NCBI GenBank assembly: GCA_021297895.1 | Contig: JAJTHN010000017.1 | Span: 38,596 to 102,595, forward strand | Direction of reading: 5' to 3' | Length of the DNA: 64,000 bases | DNA from: Phycisphaeraceae bacterium | GTDB taxonomy: Bacteria > Planctomycetota > Phycisphaerae > Phycisphaerales > UBA1924 | Shown here: positions 52,413-60,042 of the stretch, in pieces | Numbering within the stretch: the first letter of the stretch is position 1 | How the letters are laid out: every line of letters begins with the position of its first letter | Notes under the pieces: generated by a model | Seen by the model: the letters and a program-made list of their open reading frames with translations, nothing else | The model's database searches: none | What the model was told of the DNA's origin: nothing | Program-made: the position numbers and the translations under genes

Positions 52413-53372
52413 TCACCGCCGCGTCGCGACATCCCAGCCCTTGATGCCATCGCGCGTGGCCCAGAAGTAGGCCAGCCCGCCGGTTGTCCAGTCAAAGCCC
52501 TGGCGAGGGCCGTACTCGAGGTATCCGCTCATTTCGGCGATGCTCGGGTTCCACGTTCCGCTCGGCGCGGGGATGAGGCCCTGTCGGCTCTCGGCCCAGA
52601 TGTCGCTGGTGACCATTTCGCTCGCCGAGCCGTCGACAAAGGACGCGCGGGCGCGGGCGCTGCCCTCGAACCACATGGGCTTGCGTGGCTGCAGGTAGTC
52701 GCGCGACTCAAAGAGCAGGACCTTGCGCGAGGGATGCTGCACCTCGTTGCCGCGGTTGCGGCGGATGAAGTAGTCGTTCGCGGCGCTGGCGTCGGGCCGA
52801 TTCAGGCCGGCGAAGCGGGCGGGGTTCTGCCAGAAGGTCGGCGAGTACCAGTAACTGCTGGGGAAGATCCACTCAAGGTTGTTCTGCGCGGGGCGATTGA
52901 AGACAAACCACTGGGCCAGCGCCGAGTCGCCCGGTGCGATGATGATCTGCTGACGCGATGTCATGGGCTCGGAGCCGTAGAGCGTGTGCGCGAGCCAGTG
53001 ATAGCCGTAGGCCTCGGTCCCGGCGTTGGAGTAGGGCGGGCCGTAGGCCCAGCCGAGATTGCAGAGCCGGCTCTGGACCCAGACCCAGTGGGTGCTGGTG
53101 GTGGGGCATGGACGCGTCTTGTCGAACGGGTTGACGAAGACGTCCTTGTTCTCGTTCATGTACGTCGAGATGATGATTGTCTGCTGCCGCAGGTTCGATA
53201 GCGAAACGGCGGCCTGGCCCGCGCGGCGAGCCGCGGCGAGCCCGGGAAGCAGGATCGCCACCAGCAGCGCCACCACCGCAACGACCACGAGCAGTTCAAC
53301 GAGTGTGAAGCCGCAATGACGTCGGGGCCTGCGAGCGGGCGTGCGAGAGGGGCGGTGCGAGCGAGGAATCAT
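52413..53372 (-). CDS. Type II secretion pseudopilin-like protein
   Basis: A 319-aa protein with the prepilin cleavage site CGFTLVELLVVVAVVALLVA at about residue 20, followed by the pilin helix. The rest is a large soluble domain with Trp/Tyr-rich repeats typical of planctomycete prepilin-type proteins. The ATG has GGAGG 5 nt upstream. It follows the second pseudopilin gene on the same strand by 45 nt, so the two form an operon. It is probably part of a pseudopilus together with GspE and GspF or a pilus-like surface fibre. Confidence 0.87.
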   Translation of the reverse strand: MIPRSHRPSRTPARRPRRHCGFTLVELLVVVAVVALLVAILLPGLAAARRAGQAAVSLSNLRQQTIIISTYMNENKDVFVNPFDKTRPCPTTSTHWVWVQSRLCNLGWAYGPPYSNAGTEAYGYHWLAHTLYGSEPMTSRQQIIIAPGDSALAQWFVFNRPAQNNLEWIFPSSYWYSPTFWQNPARFAGLNRPDASAANDYFIRRNRGNEVQHPSRKVLLFESRDYLQPRKPMWFEGSARARASFVDGSASEMVTSDIWAESRQGLIPAPSGTWNPSIAEMSGYLEYGPRQGFDWTTGGLAYFWATRDGIKGWDVATRR

Positions 53373-53417
53373 GAGCCCTCCGATGTTGAGCCGATGCGAG
53401 CGGCCGTGCGGGGCGGG

Positions 53418-54320
53418 TCAGTTCGCGGGAATGGTCGTGGGCAGTTTGAGGAACTCCATCGTCATGGAGTATTCCGCGTTGCTGAAACTCGCGGGCGATG
53501 AGCCGGGGATCACCTTGATGTACTTGGCGTGCCCATCCATGAACCCCATGACGGACGTGTTCACATCGCCGAAACCGTTGCGGAACTGAAACCCCGGGCT
53601 GTTGGCGTTGGCGATGACGTCGGCGTATTGGTCGTAGACCCAGACCATCTTCGACGGCTGGAAGGCATCGGCCAGCGCCATGCGCAGAGCGCCGTAGTTG
53701 AAGGACTGGTAGAAGCCCATCGAAGTCTGCCCACCCGGCCAGGCGTTGTAGATCTGAGTGAACCACTTGCTCTGATACTGGTAACTGGTGCCGACGTCGT
53801 TGTAGCCGGTGATAGAGCGGTTGGGCTGGGGGCTGGAGGGGTTCCAAGTGCGCTGGAACGTGCCGTTGTCCGATGGGTCGCGCATCATTTCCATCTGCTG
53901 ACGGCCGCGGGTGGTGGTGATGGGCGTGGGCCGCGGCGGGGCGACGATGTCCTCCGCGACCAGGTACGGGTTCATGACGCGGTCGGCCATGGGCACATCG
54001 AAGGACTGGCCCGCCCAGTAGACGTCGTTGTCCTTGCCGGCGAAGTTCCACGAGCAGAACCCGCGGAGACCGATCGTGGGGCTGGTGCGTGATGCCGGGG
54101 CGGTGCGTCGCCCGTCGAACCACATGGTCAGCGGCATGAATCCCTTGTGATCGTGGCGATAGGTCTGCGAAGCGGTGTTGAGCTGCCGCACGTTCGAGAG
54201 CGACAGCGAGACCCGGGCCGCCGACCGAGCACGGGTCAGCGCCGGGAGCAGAATCGCGACCAGAAGGGCGATGATCGCGATCACGACGAGCAGTTCGATC
54301 AGCGTAAACGCGCGACGCAT
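53418..54320 (-). CDS. Type II secretion pseudopilin-like protein
   Basis: A 300-aa protein with a very short leader, [20 protein letters not shown], the N-terminal helix and a soluble domain that ends with [17 protein letters not shown], the DG-type C-terminal segment seen in many planctomycete pilin-like proteins. The ATG at 54320 has CGGAG 7 nt upstream; an ATG eight residues earlier is less likely. First gene of a two-gene operon with the pseudopilin at 52413. Confidence 0.88.
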   Translation of the reverse strand: MRRAFTLIELLVVIAIIALLVAILLPALTRARSAARVSLSLSNVRQLNTASQTYRHDHKGFMPLTMWFDGRRTAPASRTSPTIGLRGFCSWNFAGKDNDVYWAGQSFDVPMADRVMNPYLVAEDIVAPPRPTPITTTRGRQQMEMMRDPSDNGTFQRTWNPSSPQPNRSITGYNDVGTSYQYQSKWFTQIYNAWPGGQTSMGFYQSFNYGALRMALADAFQPSKMVWVYDQYADVIANANSPGFQFRNGFGDVNTSVMGFMDGHAKYIKVIPGSSPASFSNAEYSMTMEFLKLPTTIPAN

Positions 54321-54846
54321 AGTGACGCTCCGATTCTGCCCCACGCAGAAACGCCGTCCTCACGAAAGACGCGAACATCACGCCGGCCCGCAGCACGCAC
54401 GTTCTGCCGCGGAGGCTTCGCCGAACGCTCCGGCGGGCGAGTGAGCCGGCCATCGTTCATGCGGAGCCAACCATGCGAATCCGCCAGCCACCATCGGCAA
54501 GCAGATCGGCCGGCGATGCCAGCCTGATGTTCCACGCACAAATTTTCCGAACACCTTCAAGGTCCGAGTCGACGCTGCTCGGACCTTGACCTTGATCACA
54601 GCGGACGAGTGCCCGCTCAACGGCAGTATGCCACGGGGGCAGGGGTTTGTCCAGCCCTTCTGCCCTCGCGGGCGAAAGTGGGGAAGTGAGCCCGTGAATT
54701 TGGGCACCCCCCGGAGGTTGCGCCGCGTGGGCGGGATGCGTTCGGGCTGACGCGGGCGGGCGTGCGGTCTACACTCTCCGTCCTTCACCAAAACGCGCGA
54801 TGCCGGGCCACGGCATTGGGCGGGATTGGCCGATGCAGTACCTTCC
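54321..54846. other. Gap before tRNA-Ser with a strong hairpin
   Basis: No gene supported. At 54558-54588 there is a perfect 11-bp hairpin CAAGGTCCGAG / CTCGGACCTTG (loop 9 nt) without a T run, preceded on the minus strand by a second GGTCAAGGTCC-like word. It may be a structured leader of the pseudopilin operon. TACACT at about 54770 is a candidate -10 for the tRNA. Confidence 0.4.
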
Positions 54847-54933
54847 GGAGAGGTGTCCGAGAGGCTGAAGGAACGCGACTGGAAATCGCGTAAACGGGTA
54901 ACCGTTTCGGGAGTTCGAATCTCCCCCTCTCCG
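54847..54933 (+). tRNA. tRNA-Ser(GGA)
   Basis: An 87-nt tRNA. Acceptor arms GGAGAGG and CCTCTCC, anticodon loop CTGGAAA (anticodon GGA) in a GCGA/TCGC stem, a long variable arm (AAACGG/CCGTTT) as in serine tRNAs, T loop TTCGAAT in GGGAG/CTCCC. CCA is not encoded. Confidence 0.97.
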
Positions 54934-54941
54934 CTTACCAG

Positions 54942-54978
54942 ACGGGAGGCCCGAGCTCGGGCCTCCCGTTGTCGTTTT
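54942..54978 (+). terminator. Terminator after tRNA-Ser
   Basis: A perfect 28-nt palindrome ACGGGAGGCCCGAG / CTCGGGCCTCCCGT followed by TGTCGTTTTT, 8 nt after the tRNA end. Confidence 0.93.
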
Positions 54979-55146
54979 TGCAAGTTGTGGCGGTGCATCA
55001 GGCCCTGTCGATCGCCGGCCGCGCGATCGCACGCCGGGCAAAGCTGCGGTGCTGCGCGCGGACCGGCGCCGAGTGCAATGAGCCATCGACCGGCAACGGC
55101 TGAGCGCTGCTCCGATGCGATCACGCCGCCAGTCGTGTTGCCGACA

Positions 55147-55440
55147 TCAGCACCGCTCGCCGCCAGAAGCGAGCGTGCGCCAGCGATCGGTCGATCGTGC
55201 GTCAGGCATGTCCGAGACCGCATCGCCGCGCTCGGCCAGTTCGCGCGAGCCGGACACGAAGTCGGCGTGGATGTGCGTTTCGGCCGTCGCGACGATCCGC
55301 AGCCCGTTGCTCGCGGCCAGCCGCTCGTAGCGGTCAACATCGCGCTGCGGATCGATGATGATCGCCTCGCCCGTTCGCTGGCAGCCGATCAGGTACGCCG
55401 CCTCCGCCAGGTGCTCGTCATAGACCATGCGCATGAACAT
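55147..55440 (-). pseudogene. Truncated MBL-fold (persulfide dioxygenase/rhodanese type) gene
   Basis: The first about 75 residues are a clear metallo-beta-lactamase N-terminus: YLIGCQRTGEAIIIDPQRDV, IVATAETHIHADFVSGSREL. The THxHADFVSG motif is that of ETHE1-like persulfide dioxygenases and their rhodanese fusions. The reading then runs into unrelated residues and stops, while the family needs 230 or more residues. The start ATG at 55440 has a good GGAGG 7 nt upstream, so the intact gene was lost by deletion rather than being a chance match. No downstream remainder was found. Confidence 0.75.
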
Positions 55441-55574
55441 GCGGAACCTCCGTGGCGCGCCCGGTCGGACCGGAACGCTCGCCGAGCACTTGGAGGTAAT
55501 CTCCTTGCGACGGGTTCCAAAAGGACGCCGCGGCCGGCCAGAACACACTTCGCGGGCTTGGGTCGCCGGCGGGC

Positions 55575-55617
55575 GCAAGAAAAAACCCAGCGTCCAGCAC
55601 AATGCCGGACACCGGGT
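55575..55617 (-). terminator. Rho-independent terminator in gap before the MBL remnant
   Basis: An 11-bp stem with two wobble pairs (55585-55595 with 55607-55617, 11-nt loop), followed on the minus strand by TTTTTTCTTG. It could end the uracil-DNA glycosylase transcript or an unrecognised small transcript in the 250-nt gap 55618-55867, or serve as a leader attenuator for the remnant. Confidence 0.75.
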
Positions 55618-55867
55618 CTCGTGGGGGTACTTGGCCGGCTTTCGCCGGCGTGAATCCGAGTCGAGCCGCACGTGGGACTCGCTTCGGCGTGTGTGCCCGT
55701 CGATACGAGTGCATGCCGCGAGCGGTTCCGCAGGTTCGTTGAAAATGTCAGAATCTCGCGCCGCGGCGGACTGTGTTGCATGAGGCCGCGGGCCGCCGTG
55801 TCCACGCCGCGTGCCGCGGTGGTTCCGTCGGCACGAACCGGGGGTGACCCTGAGAAATCCGCCCGAA

Positions 55868-56725
55868 TCAGCGGGGGTTCTGGTTCAGGCGTTCCATGGC
55901 CATCTTCAGATCCGACCAGACCTTTTTGCGATTCTCGGGCGTGTACGAGCGCAGCAGAAACGCGGGGTGGTACGTCGGCATGACGGCGATGGTCACAGCT
56001 CGCGCCGGGTCCGGGTGCGACCAGGAGCGCCACGTGCCTCGCATCGAGGTCATGGACTCATCGGTGCACAGAATCAGTCGCGACGCCGGCAGGCCCAGCG
56101 TGACGATCACCTGCGGGTTCACCGCGGCGATCTGATCGAACAGGTACGGGGCGCACGCCGCGGCTTCTTCTTTGGTCGGGGTCGCGTTGTTGGGTGGTCG
56201 CGTCTTGAGGACGTTGGCGATGTACACATCCTCCCGACGCAAGCCCATCGCGATGATCATCTTGTCGAGCAACTGCCCGGCCCGGCCAACAAACGGCCGC
56301 CCCGTGCGGTCCTCATCAGCGCCGGGCGCCTCGCCGACGAACATCAGCCGCGCGATCGGATCGCCCTCGCCGAAGACGATGTTGGTGAACGACGTGACGA
56401 ACGCCTTGTGCGGCGCATCACGCTCGTAGCGCTCCCGAATGGCCATGAGTTCCCGGTGCGCCGTGGCGCGGCGGGGGTCGCTCAGGTCGTACGTCGGCAC
56501 CTCGCCCACCTGGATCTCCATCGTGCCCTGCCCGTCCTCGCTCTCGCGCTCGTCGGTGTGTTCATCCCGATCCGGCGCCGGTTCCGACGCGACGGGGCTG
56601 GCCTGGGTCGGCGGCTCGGGCCGTGCCATAAACGCGGGCACATAGTCCACGCCCATGAGAACACTCATCCGCATGTTCTGCCGGATGATCTTGATCTGGT
56701 CAGGGCTGAACGGGTTCTGCGACAC
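55868..56725 (-). CDS. Family-4-like uracil-DNA glycosylase without N-terminal Fe-S cysteines
   Basis: A 285-aa glycosylase that removes uracil from DNA. Motif A is FVGEAPGADEDRTGRPFVGR, motif B is NVLKTRPPNN, motif C is MPTYHPAFLLR. In family 4 the N-terminal C-x-x-C and two later Cys bind a 4Fe-4S cluster; here the segment before VFGEGDP has no Cys pair (APHKAFVTSFTNI), and only one later Cys (EAAACAPYL) is in a family position. The cluster is probably absent. An acidic 40-residue insertion precedes the domain. GTG start with CGGAG 6 nt upstream. Confidence 0.87.
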   Translation of the reverse strand: MSQNPFSPDQIKIIRQNMRMSVLMGVDYVPAFMARPEPPTQASPVASEPAPDRDEHTDERESEDGQGTMEIQVGEVPTYDLSDPRRATAHRELMAIRERYERDAPHKAFVTSFTNIVFGEGDPIARLMFVGEAPGADEDRTGRPFVGRAGQLLDKMIIAMGLRREDVYIANVLKTRPPNNATPTKEEAAACAPYLFDQIAAVNPQVIVTLGLPASRLILCTDESMTSMRGTWRSWSHPDPARAVTIAVMPTYHPAFLLRSYTPENRKKVWSDLKMAMERLNQNPR

Positions 56726-56817
56726 GCGACGCTCCGGAGCCTGGGCCGTCGATGTTCCGACGGCGTTCGGCGGAGTCTATTCGCGCGAGATCCCCGGGGG
56801 AGCGTCGAGAGACGGGC

Positions 56818-57132
56818 TCAGGGCTTGGGCGTCGGCGCGGCGGCCTTGGTCGCATCGGCCGGTGCCTCGCTCGCGGGCGTCTCGACGATCGGCGGAACCT
56901 CGACGGGCATGCCCTCGCCCGAACGCGGACCGACGGGCGTTGGCTTGTCCAGCGTCGCCTGCGGGCCGAAGCGCGACTGCACGATCGGCATCAGGAACGC
57001 ACCGCCAAAGAGCCCGATCACCAGCCCCAGCACCAGCCCGGGCGCGAACACCCGAAGGAACAGGCTCGGGCCGCCGGCTTCGCCGGTCTGGTTGGTCGCG
57101 GGTTCGGTGGTCTGGGTCATCGTCTCGGTCAT
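56818..57132 (-). CDS. Small single-pass membrane protein
   Basis: A 104-aa protein: a Thr/Glu-rich N-terminus, one membrane segment (VFAPGLVLGLVIGLFGGAFL) and a Pro/Ala/Glu-rich tail. No family recognised. The ATG has CAGGAG about 6 nt upstream. Located before the glycosylase gene on the same strand with 92 nt between. The gap 57133-57278 holds nothing else. Confidence 0.65.
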   Translation of the reverse strand: MTETMTQTTEPATNQTGEAGGPSLFLRVFAPGLVLGLVIGLFGGAFLMPIVQSRFGPQATLDKPTPVGPRSGEGMPVEVPPIVETPASEAPADATKAAAPTPKP

Positions 57133-57278
57133 GGCGTGCTCCTGCCGGCAAACATCAGTTCATCACTCTATCGGACCCTAACGACGCCATCTCAACATCG
57201 ATTTCCCGAACACTGCGCTAAGAATGCAAAGACCATCCCGTGATTCGGGCCTGCCGGGCGGATTGCTGCGACCGGGCC

Positions 57279-57485
57279 TCAGCGGCCCCGGCGCATCCGG
57301 TGGACCCAGCGTCCGTACCCAAGCGCAGCGGCGAACGCCTCGCGACGTGTCGGCGGGCGGCCCTTACCAAAGGCCGTGTGCGTGCGCCAGGTCCAGTATG
57401 CCCCGCCGAGCCGGCCGCGCGAGATGATCGCCAGACGTGCCAGTTGCCAAATGCCGCCGAGCGTGTCCAGCGCGTGGCGGATCAC
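57279..57485 (-). CDS. 68-aa basic protein coupled to the epimerase gene
   Basis: A short basic protein (VIRHALDTLGGIWQLARLAI at its start, GYGRWVHRMRRGR at its end). The GTG start overlaps the epimerase stop (GTGA), so it is probably translated together with it. No signal, no family recognised. Aromatic and Arg-rich; might bind membranes or nucleic acid. It is easily missed because of its size. Confidence 0.6.
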   Translation of the reverse strand: MIRHALDTLGGIWQLARLAIISRGRLGGAYWTWRTHTAFGKGRPPTRREAFAAALGYGRWVHRMRRGR

Positions 57486-58543
57486 GAGTGCTGCCCCGCG
57501 CTGTTGTGGGTGTGGCGGTAGAAGGCGACGGTCTCGGCGATGGCCTCGTTCATCGTGCCCAGCGGCGTGTAGTCGAGCAGCGCGCGGGCCATGGCGATGT
57601 TGGCCAGCGAGTGCCGCACATCGCCGGCGCGGGCGTCGCGGAAGGTCGGCTGGATCGACGGGGCGCCCGAAGCCAGCGCGATCATCTGTGCCAGTTCGAG
57701 GATCGTCGTGCGCTCGCCGCGGGCGATGTTGATCGCCTGCCCGCACAGTTCGCGCGTCGTGGCACCGGCGAGCAGACACGCGGCGACGGCGCTGGCCACG
57801 GGCGTGAAGTCGCGGGACTGCTGACCATCACCGAAAATCACCGGCGACTGACCTCGCAGCAGCGACGCCGCGAAGGCGGGCACGACCGCGGCGTACGCCG
57901 AATCGGCGCTCTGTCGCGGGCCAAAGACGTTGAAGAACCGCAGGCTCGCGCCCTGCATCCCATAGCACAGGCACCACGACCGCACCGCCGCCTCGCCGGC
58001 GAGTTTGCTCGCGGCATATGGCGACATCGGCGCCGGGAGCTGCGTCTCGCTTCGCGGCGTGACGATGCCCGCGCCGGATGCGTCTCCCGCGGACGGCGCG
58101 TTCGGCGTGTCGCCGTAGACCGATGACGAACTGGCGCTGACGATCCGCCGCACGCCGGCGCGCCGCGCGGCCTCGAGCACGCGCACGGTGCCCATCGCGT
58201 TGACGGCCATGCTTCGCTGCGGCTCGGCGATCGATCGCGGAACGGAGCCGACCGCGGCGAGATGGATCACCAGGTCGCAGCCACGCATGGTCTCGTCGAG
58301 CGCCCGCTCGTCGAGGATCGAACCATGGATGAAGCGCAGGCGCGACGGGTCCAGTTCGATCATCTCGCCGAGGTGATCGAGCGTGGAGTTGGACAGGTCG
58401 TCGATGACGCTGACCGTCGAGCCCAGCCCGCAGAGCGCATCGATCACGTGGCCGCCGATGAAGCCCGCGCCGCCGGTCACGCAGACCTTGCGGGCGTCGT
58501 ACGGTCCTTTAAGGCGTGCAACAAGATCGACGGGCAGTTTCAT
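57482..58543 (-). CDS. NAD-dependent nucleotide-sugar epimerase/dehydratase
   Basis: Extended SDR enzyme, 353 aa. NAD motif VCVTGGAGFIGGHV near residue 20, active-site Ser in SASSSSVYG and the Tyr-x3-Lys pair in YAASKLAGE, then FFNVFGPRQ. It acts on a UDP- or other nucleotide sugar (UDP-glucose 4-epimerase type); the exact sugar is unknown. ATG with TACGCT box 8 nt upstream. The 68-aa gene follows in the operon. Confidence 0.9.
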   Translation of the reverse strand: MKLPVDLVARLKGPYDARKVCVTGGAGFIGGHVIDALCGLGSTVSVIDDLSNSTLDHLGEMIELDPSRLRFIHGSILDERALDETMRGCDLVIHLAAVGSVPRSIAEPQRSMAVNAMGTVRVLEAARRAGVRRIVSASSSSVYGDTPNAPSAGDASGAGIVTPRSETQLPAPMSPYAASKLAGEAAVRSWCLCYGMQGASLRFFNVFGPRQSADSAYAAVVPAFAASLLRGQSPVIFGDGQQSRDFTPVASAVAACLLAGATTRELCGQAINIARGERTTILELAQMIALASGAPSIQPTFRDARAGDVRHSLANIAMARALLDYTPLGTMNEAIAETVAFYRHTHNSAGQHS

Positions 58544-58551
58544 CAGCCCAG

Positions 58552-58557
58552 AGCGTA
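58552..58557 (-). promoter_or_regulatory. -10-like TACGCT before epimerase, with GTGACG at -35
   Basis: TACGCT on the minus strand, 8 nt before the ATG at 58543. A GTGACG (4 of 6 to TTGACA) lies 17 nt upstream of it. It is the best complete promoter among the leaderless-type starts. Confidence 0.5.
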
Positions 58558-58596
58558 CCTCAAAAGCGTGCCCGCGTCACGGGCCGCGGCCGAAGA

Positions 58597-59772
58597 TCAG
58601 GGAAGAACGGGCGGGGCGAAGAAGAACGCGAAGAACGACGCGAAGTCGCCGTTGTCGACCGCGCCATCCGGGCCGCCGCCGGTGCCGCCACCGGGCCACA
58701 TGGGCGAGAGCAGGCCGTCGGTGTTGGCGATGTCGGCCCGGAGCTGGGTGGGCGAGGCCTCCGGGGCGAAGAACGCCTCGAAGAACACCGTGAAGTCGCC
58801 GTTGTCCAGTGCGCCGTCGCTGATCGGCTCGCCATCGGTGTTGCCGATGTCCGCGGGCGAGACCTTCGGTGGGGTCAGGGGCGTGATGTAGCGGAAATTT
58901 CCGCTGGCCAGCACGCTGGTCTGCTGGTTCGCCGTGTCGCGCAGCCGCACCGCCGTCGCATCCGTGTAGATGTAGTTGCCGTTCTCAAGGTCCACCGCGG
59001 CACGCGGGCCGGTGCCCAGAAAGATCCGCGTCAGGGGCTCGCCCGCCGGATCAAACTCGTACAGCCCCGATGCGGCGACCGAAAAGTCGGCGATCCACAG
59101 GTTCCCGTTGTTCCGCTTGCTCATCATCTGCGGCAGGCTCATCGCCGGCGCCGTCGATTCCGCAAACACGCCGATCCGCGTCCCGTCTGGCGCGTACTCC
59201 GTCGCGACATCCGTCGTGCTGTTGGTGATCAGCACGCGGCCGTTGTAGATGAAGATCGCCCACGGGTTGCCGTCGGCGGGGAACGAGCCCAGCGTCTCAC
59301 CGGTGAAGGGATTCAACCGGTAGATCGTGTTGACCGTGGCCGTGGCGTCGGTGCCCCCGGTCGCGGCCTCGGCGTTGCACAGCCACACCTCACCGTTGAC
59401 AATGCCCAGCCCGCGCACGTTGTTGAATCGCCCGGTGGCCAGACCGGTCACCGGATCGGTGCCGAGTTGGTCGATGATCACGCCGTCGCGCGTCAGCCGC
59501 GTGACGTTGTCGGCGACCTGATCGGGGATCCACAACTGGTTGCCGACGGGCAGGACCTGCATCGGGCTGGCCACACCGGGGATCAGCGTCTGAAGATTCA
59601 GGAACGGGTCCTGCAGCACGTTGCCGTTGACCGGGCTGACGGTGATGACGCGGCGTGCGCCGGTGGTGAACGAAACGATCATCAGCGGATCCTCGGCGTG
59701 CGCCGCGCCGACGAGCGCGAACGACGAGCCAACAACCGCGATCAGGGCCGAGAGGGTGGATGCACGCTTCAT
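58597..59772 (-). CDS. Secreted beta-propeller-like protein with dockerin-like repeats
   Basis: A 391-aa exported protein with a signal peptide (ASTLSALIAVVGSSFALVGA). The middle is a repeated-strand protein (ITVSPVNGNVLQDP, LWIPDQVADNVTRLT, GNLWIADFSVAASGLYEFDP) that resembles a beta-propeller. The C-terminus holds two calcium-loop repeats (SPADIGNTDGEPISDGALDN and GGPDGAVDNGDFASFF) like those of the phosphatase at 49104. The ATG at 59772 has CGGAG upstream. Probably a surface or complex-bound sensor or enzyme; no catalytic motif was found. Confidence 0.82.
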   Translation of the reverse strand: MKRASTLSALIAVVGSSFALVGAAHAEDPLMIVSFTTGARRVITVSPVNGNVLQDPFLNLQTLIPGVASPMQVLPVGNQLWIPDQVADNVTRLTRDGVIIDQLGTDPVTGLATGRFNNVRGLGIVNGEVWLCNAEAATGGTDATATVNTIYRLNPFTGETLGSFPADGNPWAIFIYNGRVLITNSTTDVATEYAPDGTRIGVFAESTAPAMSLPQMMSKRNNGNLWIADFSVAASGLYEFDPAGEPLTRIFLGTGPRAAVDLENGNYIYTDATAVRLRDTANQQTSVLASGNFRYITPLTPPKVSPADIGNTDGEPISDGALDNGDFTVFFEAFFAPEASPTQLRADIANTDGLLSPMWPGGGTGGGPDGAVDNGDFASFFAFFFAPPVLP

Positions 59773-59933
59773 CGATGGATCTCCGTCGCCGAGACCTGCG
59801 TCTTGGCGGATAAACATGATTCGGACCGGTGCCGGCGGGAGAGCCCAAAGGGTCATCCTTGGGCCGCCAGCGCCGAGTTTCATAATCTACGCGTCTGGAG
59901 GCGATCGGCCTCACAAACCGTCAATGGATTGGG

Positions 59934-59941
59934 ATTATACT
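59934..59941. promoter_or_regulatory. Overlapping divergent -10 boxes
   Basis: TATAAT on the minus strand (59934-59939) overlaps TATACT on the plus strand (59936-59941), in the 270-nt gap between the propeller gene and the first of the three membrane proteins. Either could drive its gene; -35 elements are weak. Confidence 0.4.
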
Positions 59942-60042
59942 TATGCTCAGAGAGCGAGCACTGTGATCGTTCGCGATTTGTTCGTACGTTGTTGGCGTCG
60001 CCCAATGCTGTCAGACCGCGTCCCGATCGAGGAATCGCACCA

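Noticed and set aside
54378..55340. Minus-strand 320-aa frame across the tRNA
   Set aside because: It would cover the tRNA-Ser gene and its terminator.
55418..55500. Short upstream reading frame (about 23 codons) before the MBL remnant
   Set aside because: Its AAGGAG is spaced badly from the GTG and the remnant itself is broken; support is too weak.
58516..60042. N-terminal extension of the 60043 protein by about 500 codons
   Set aside because: It runs antisense over the secreted propeller protein; the ATG at 60043 has a ribosome site and a membrane-protein start.
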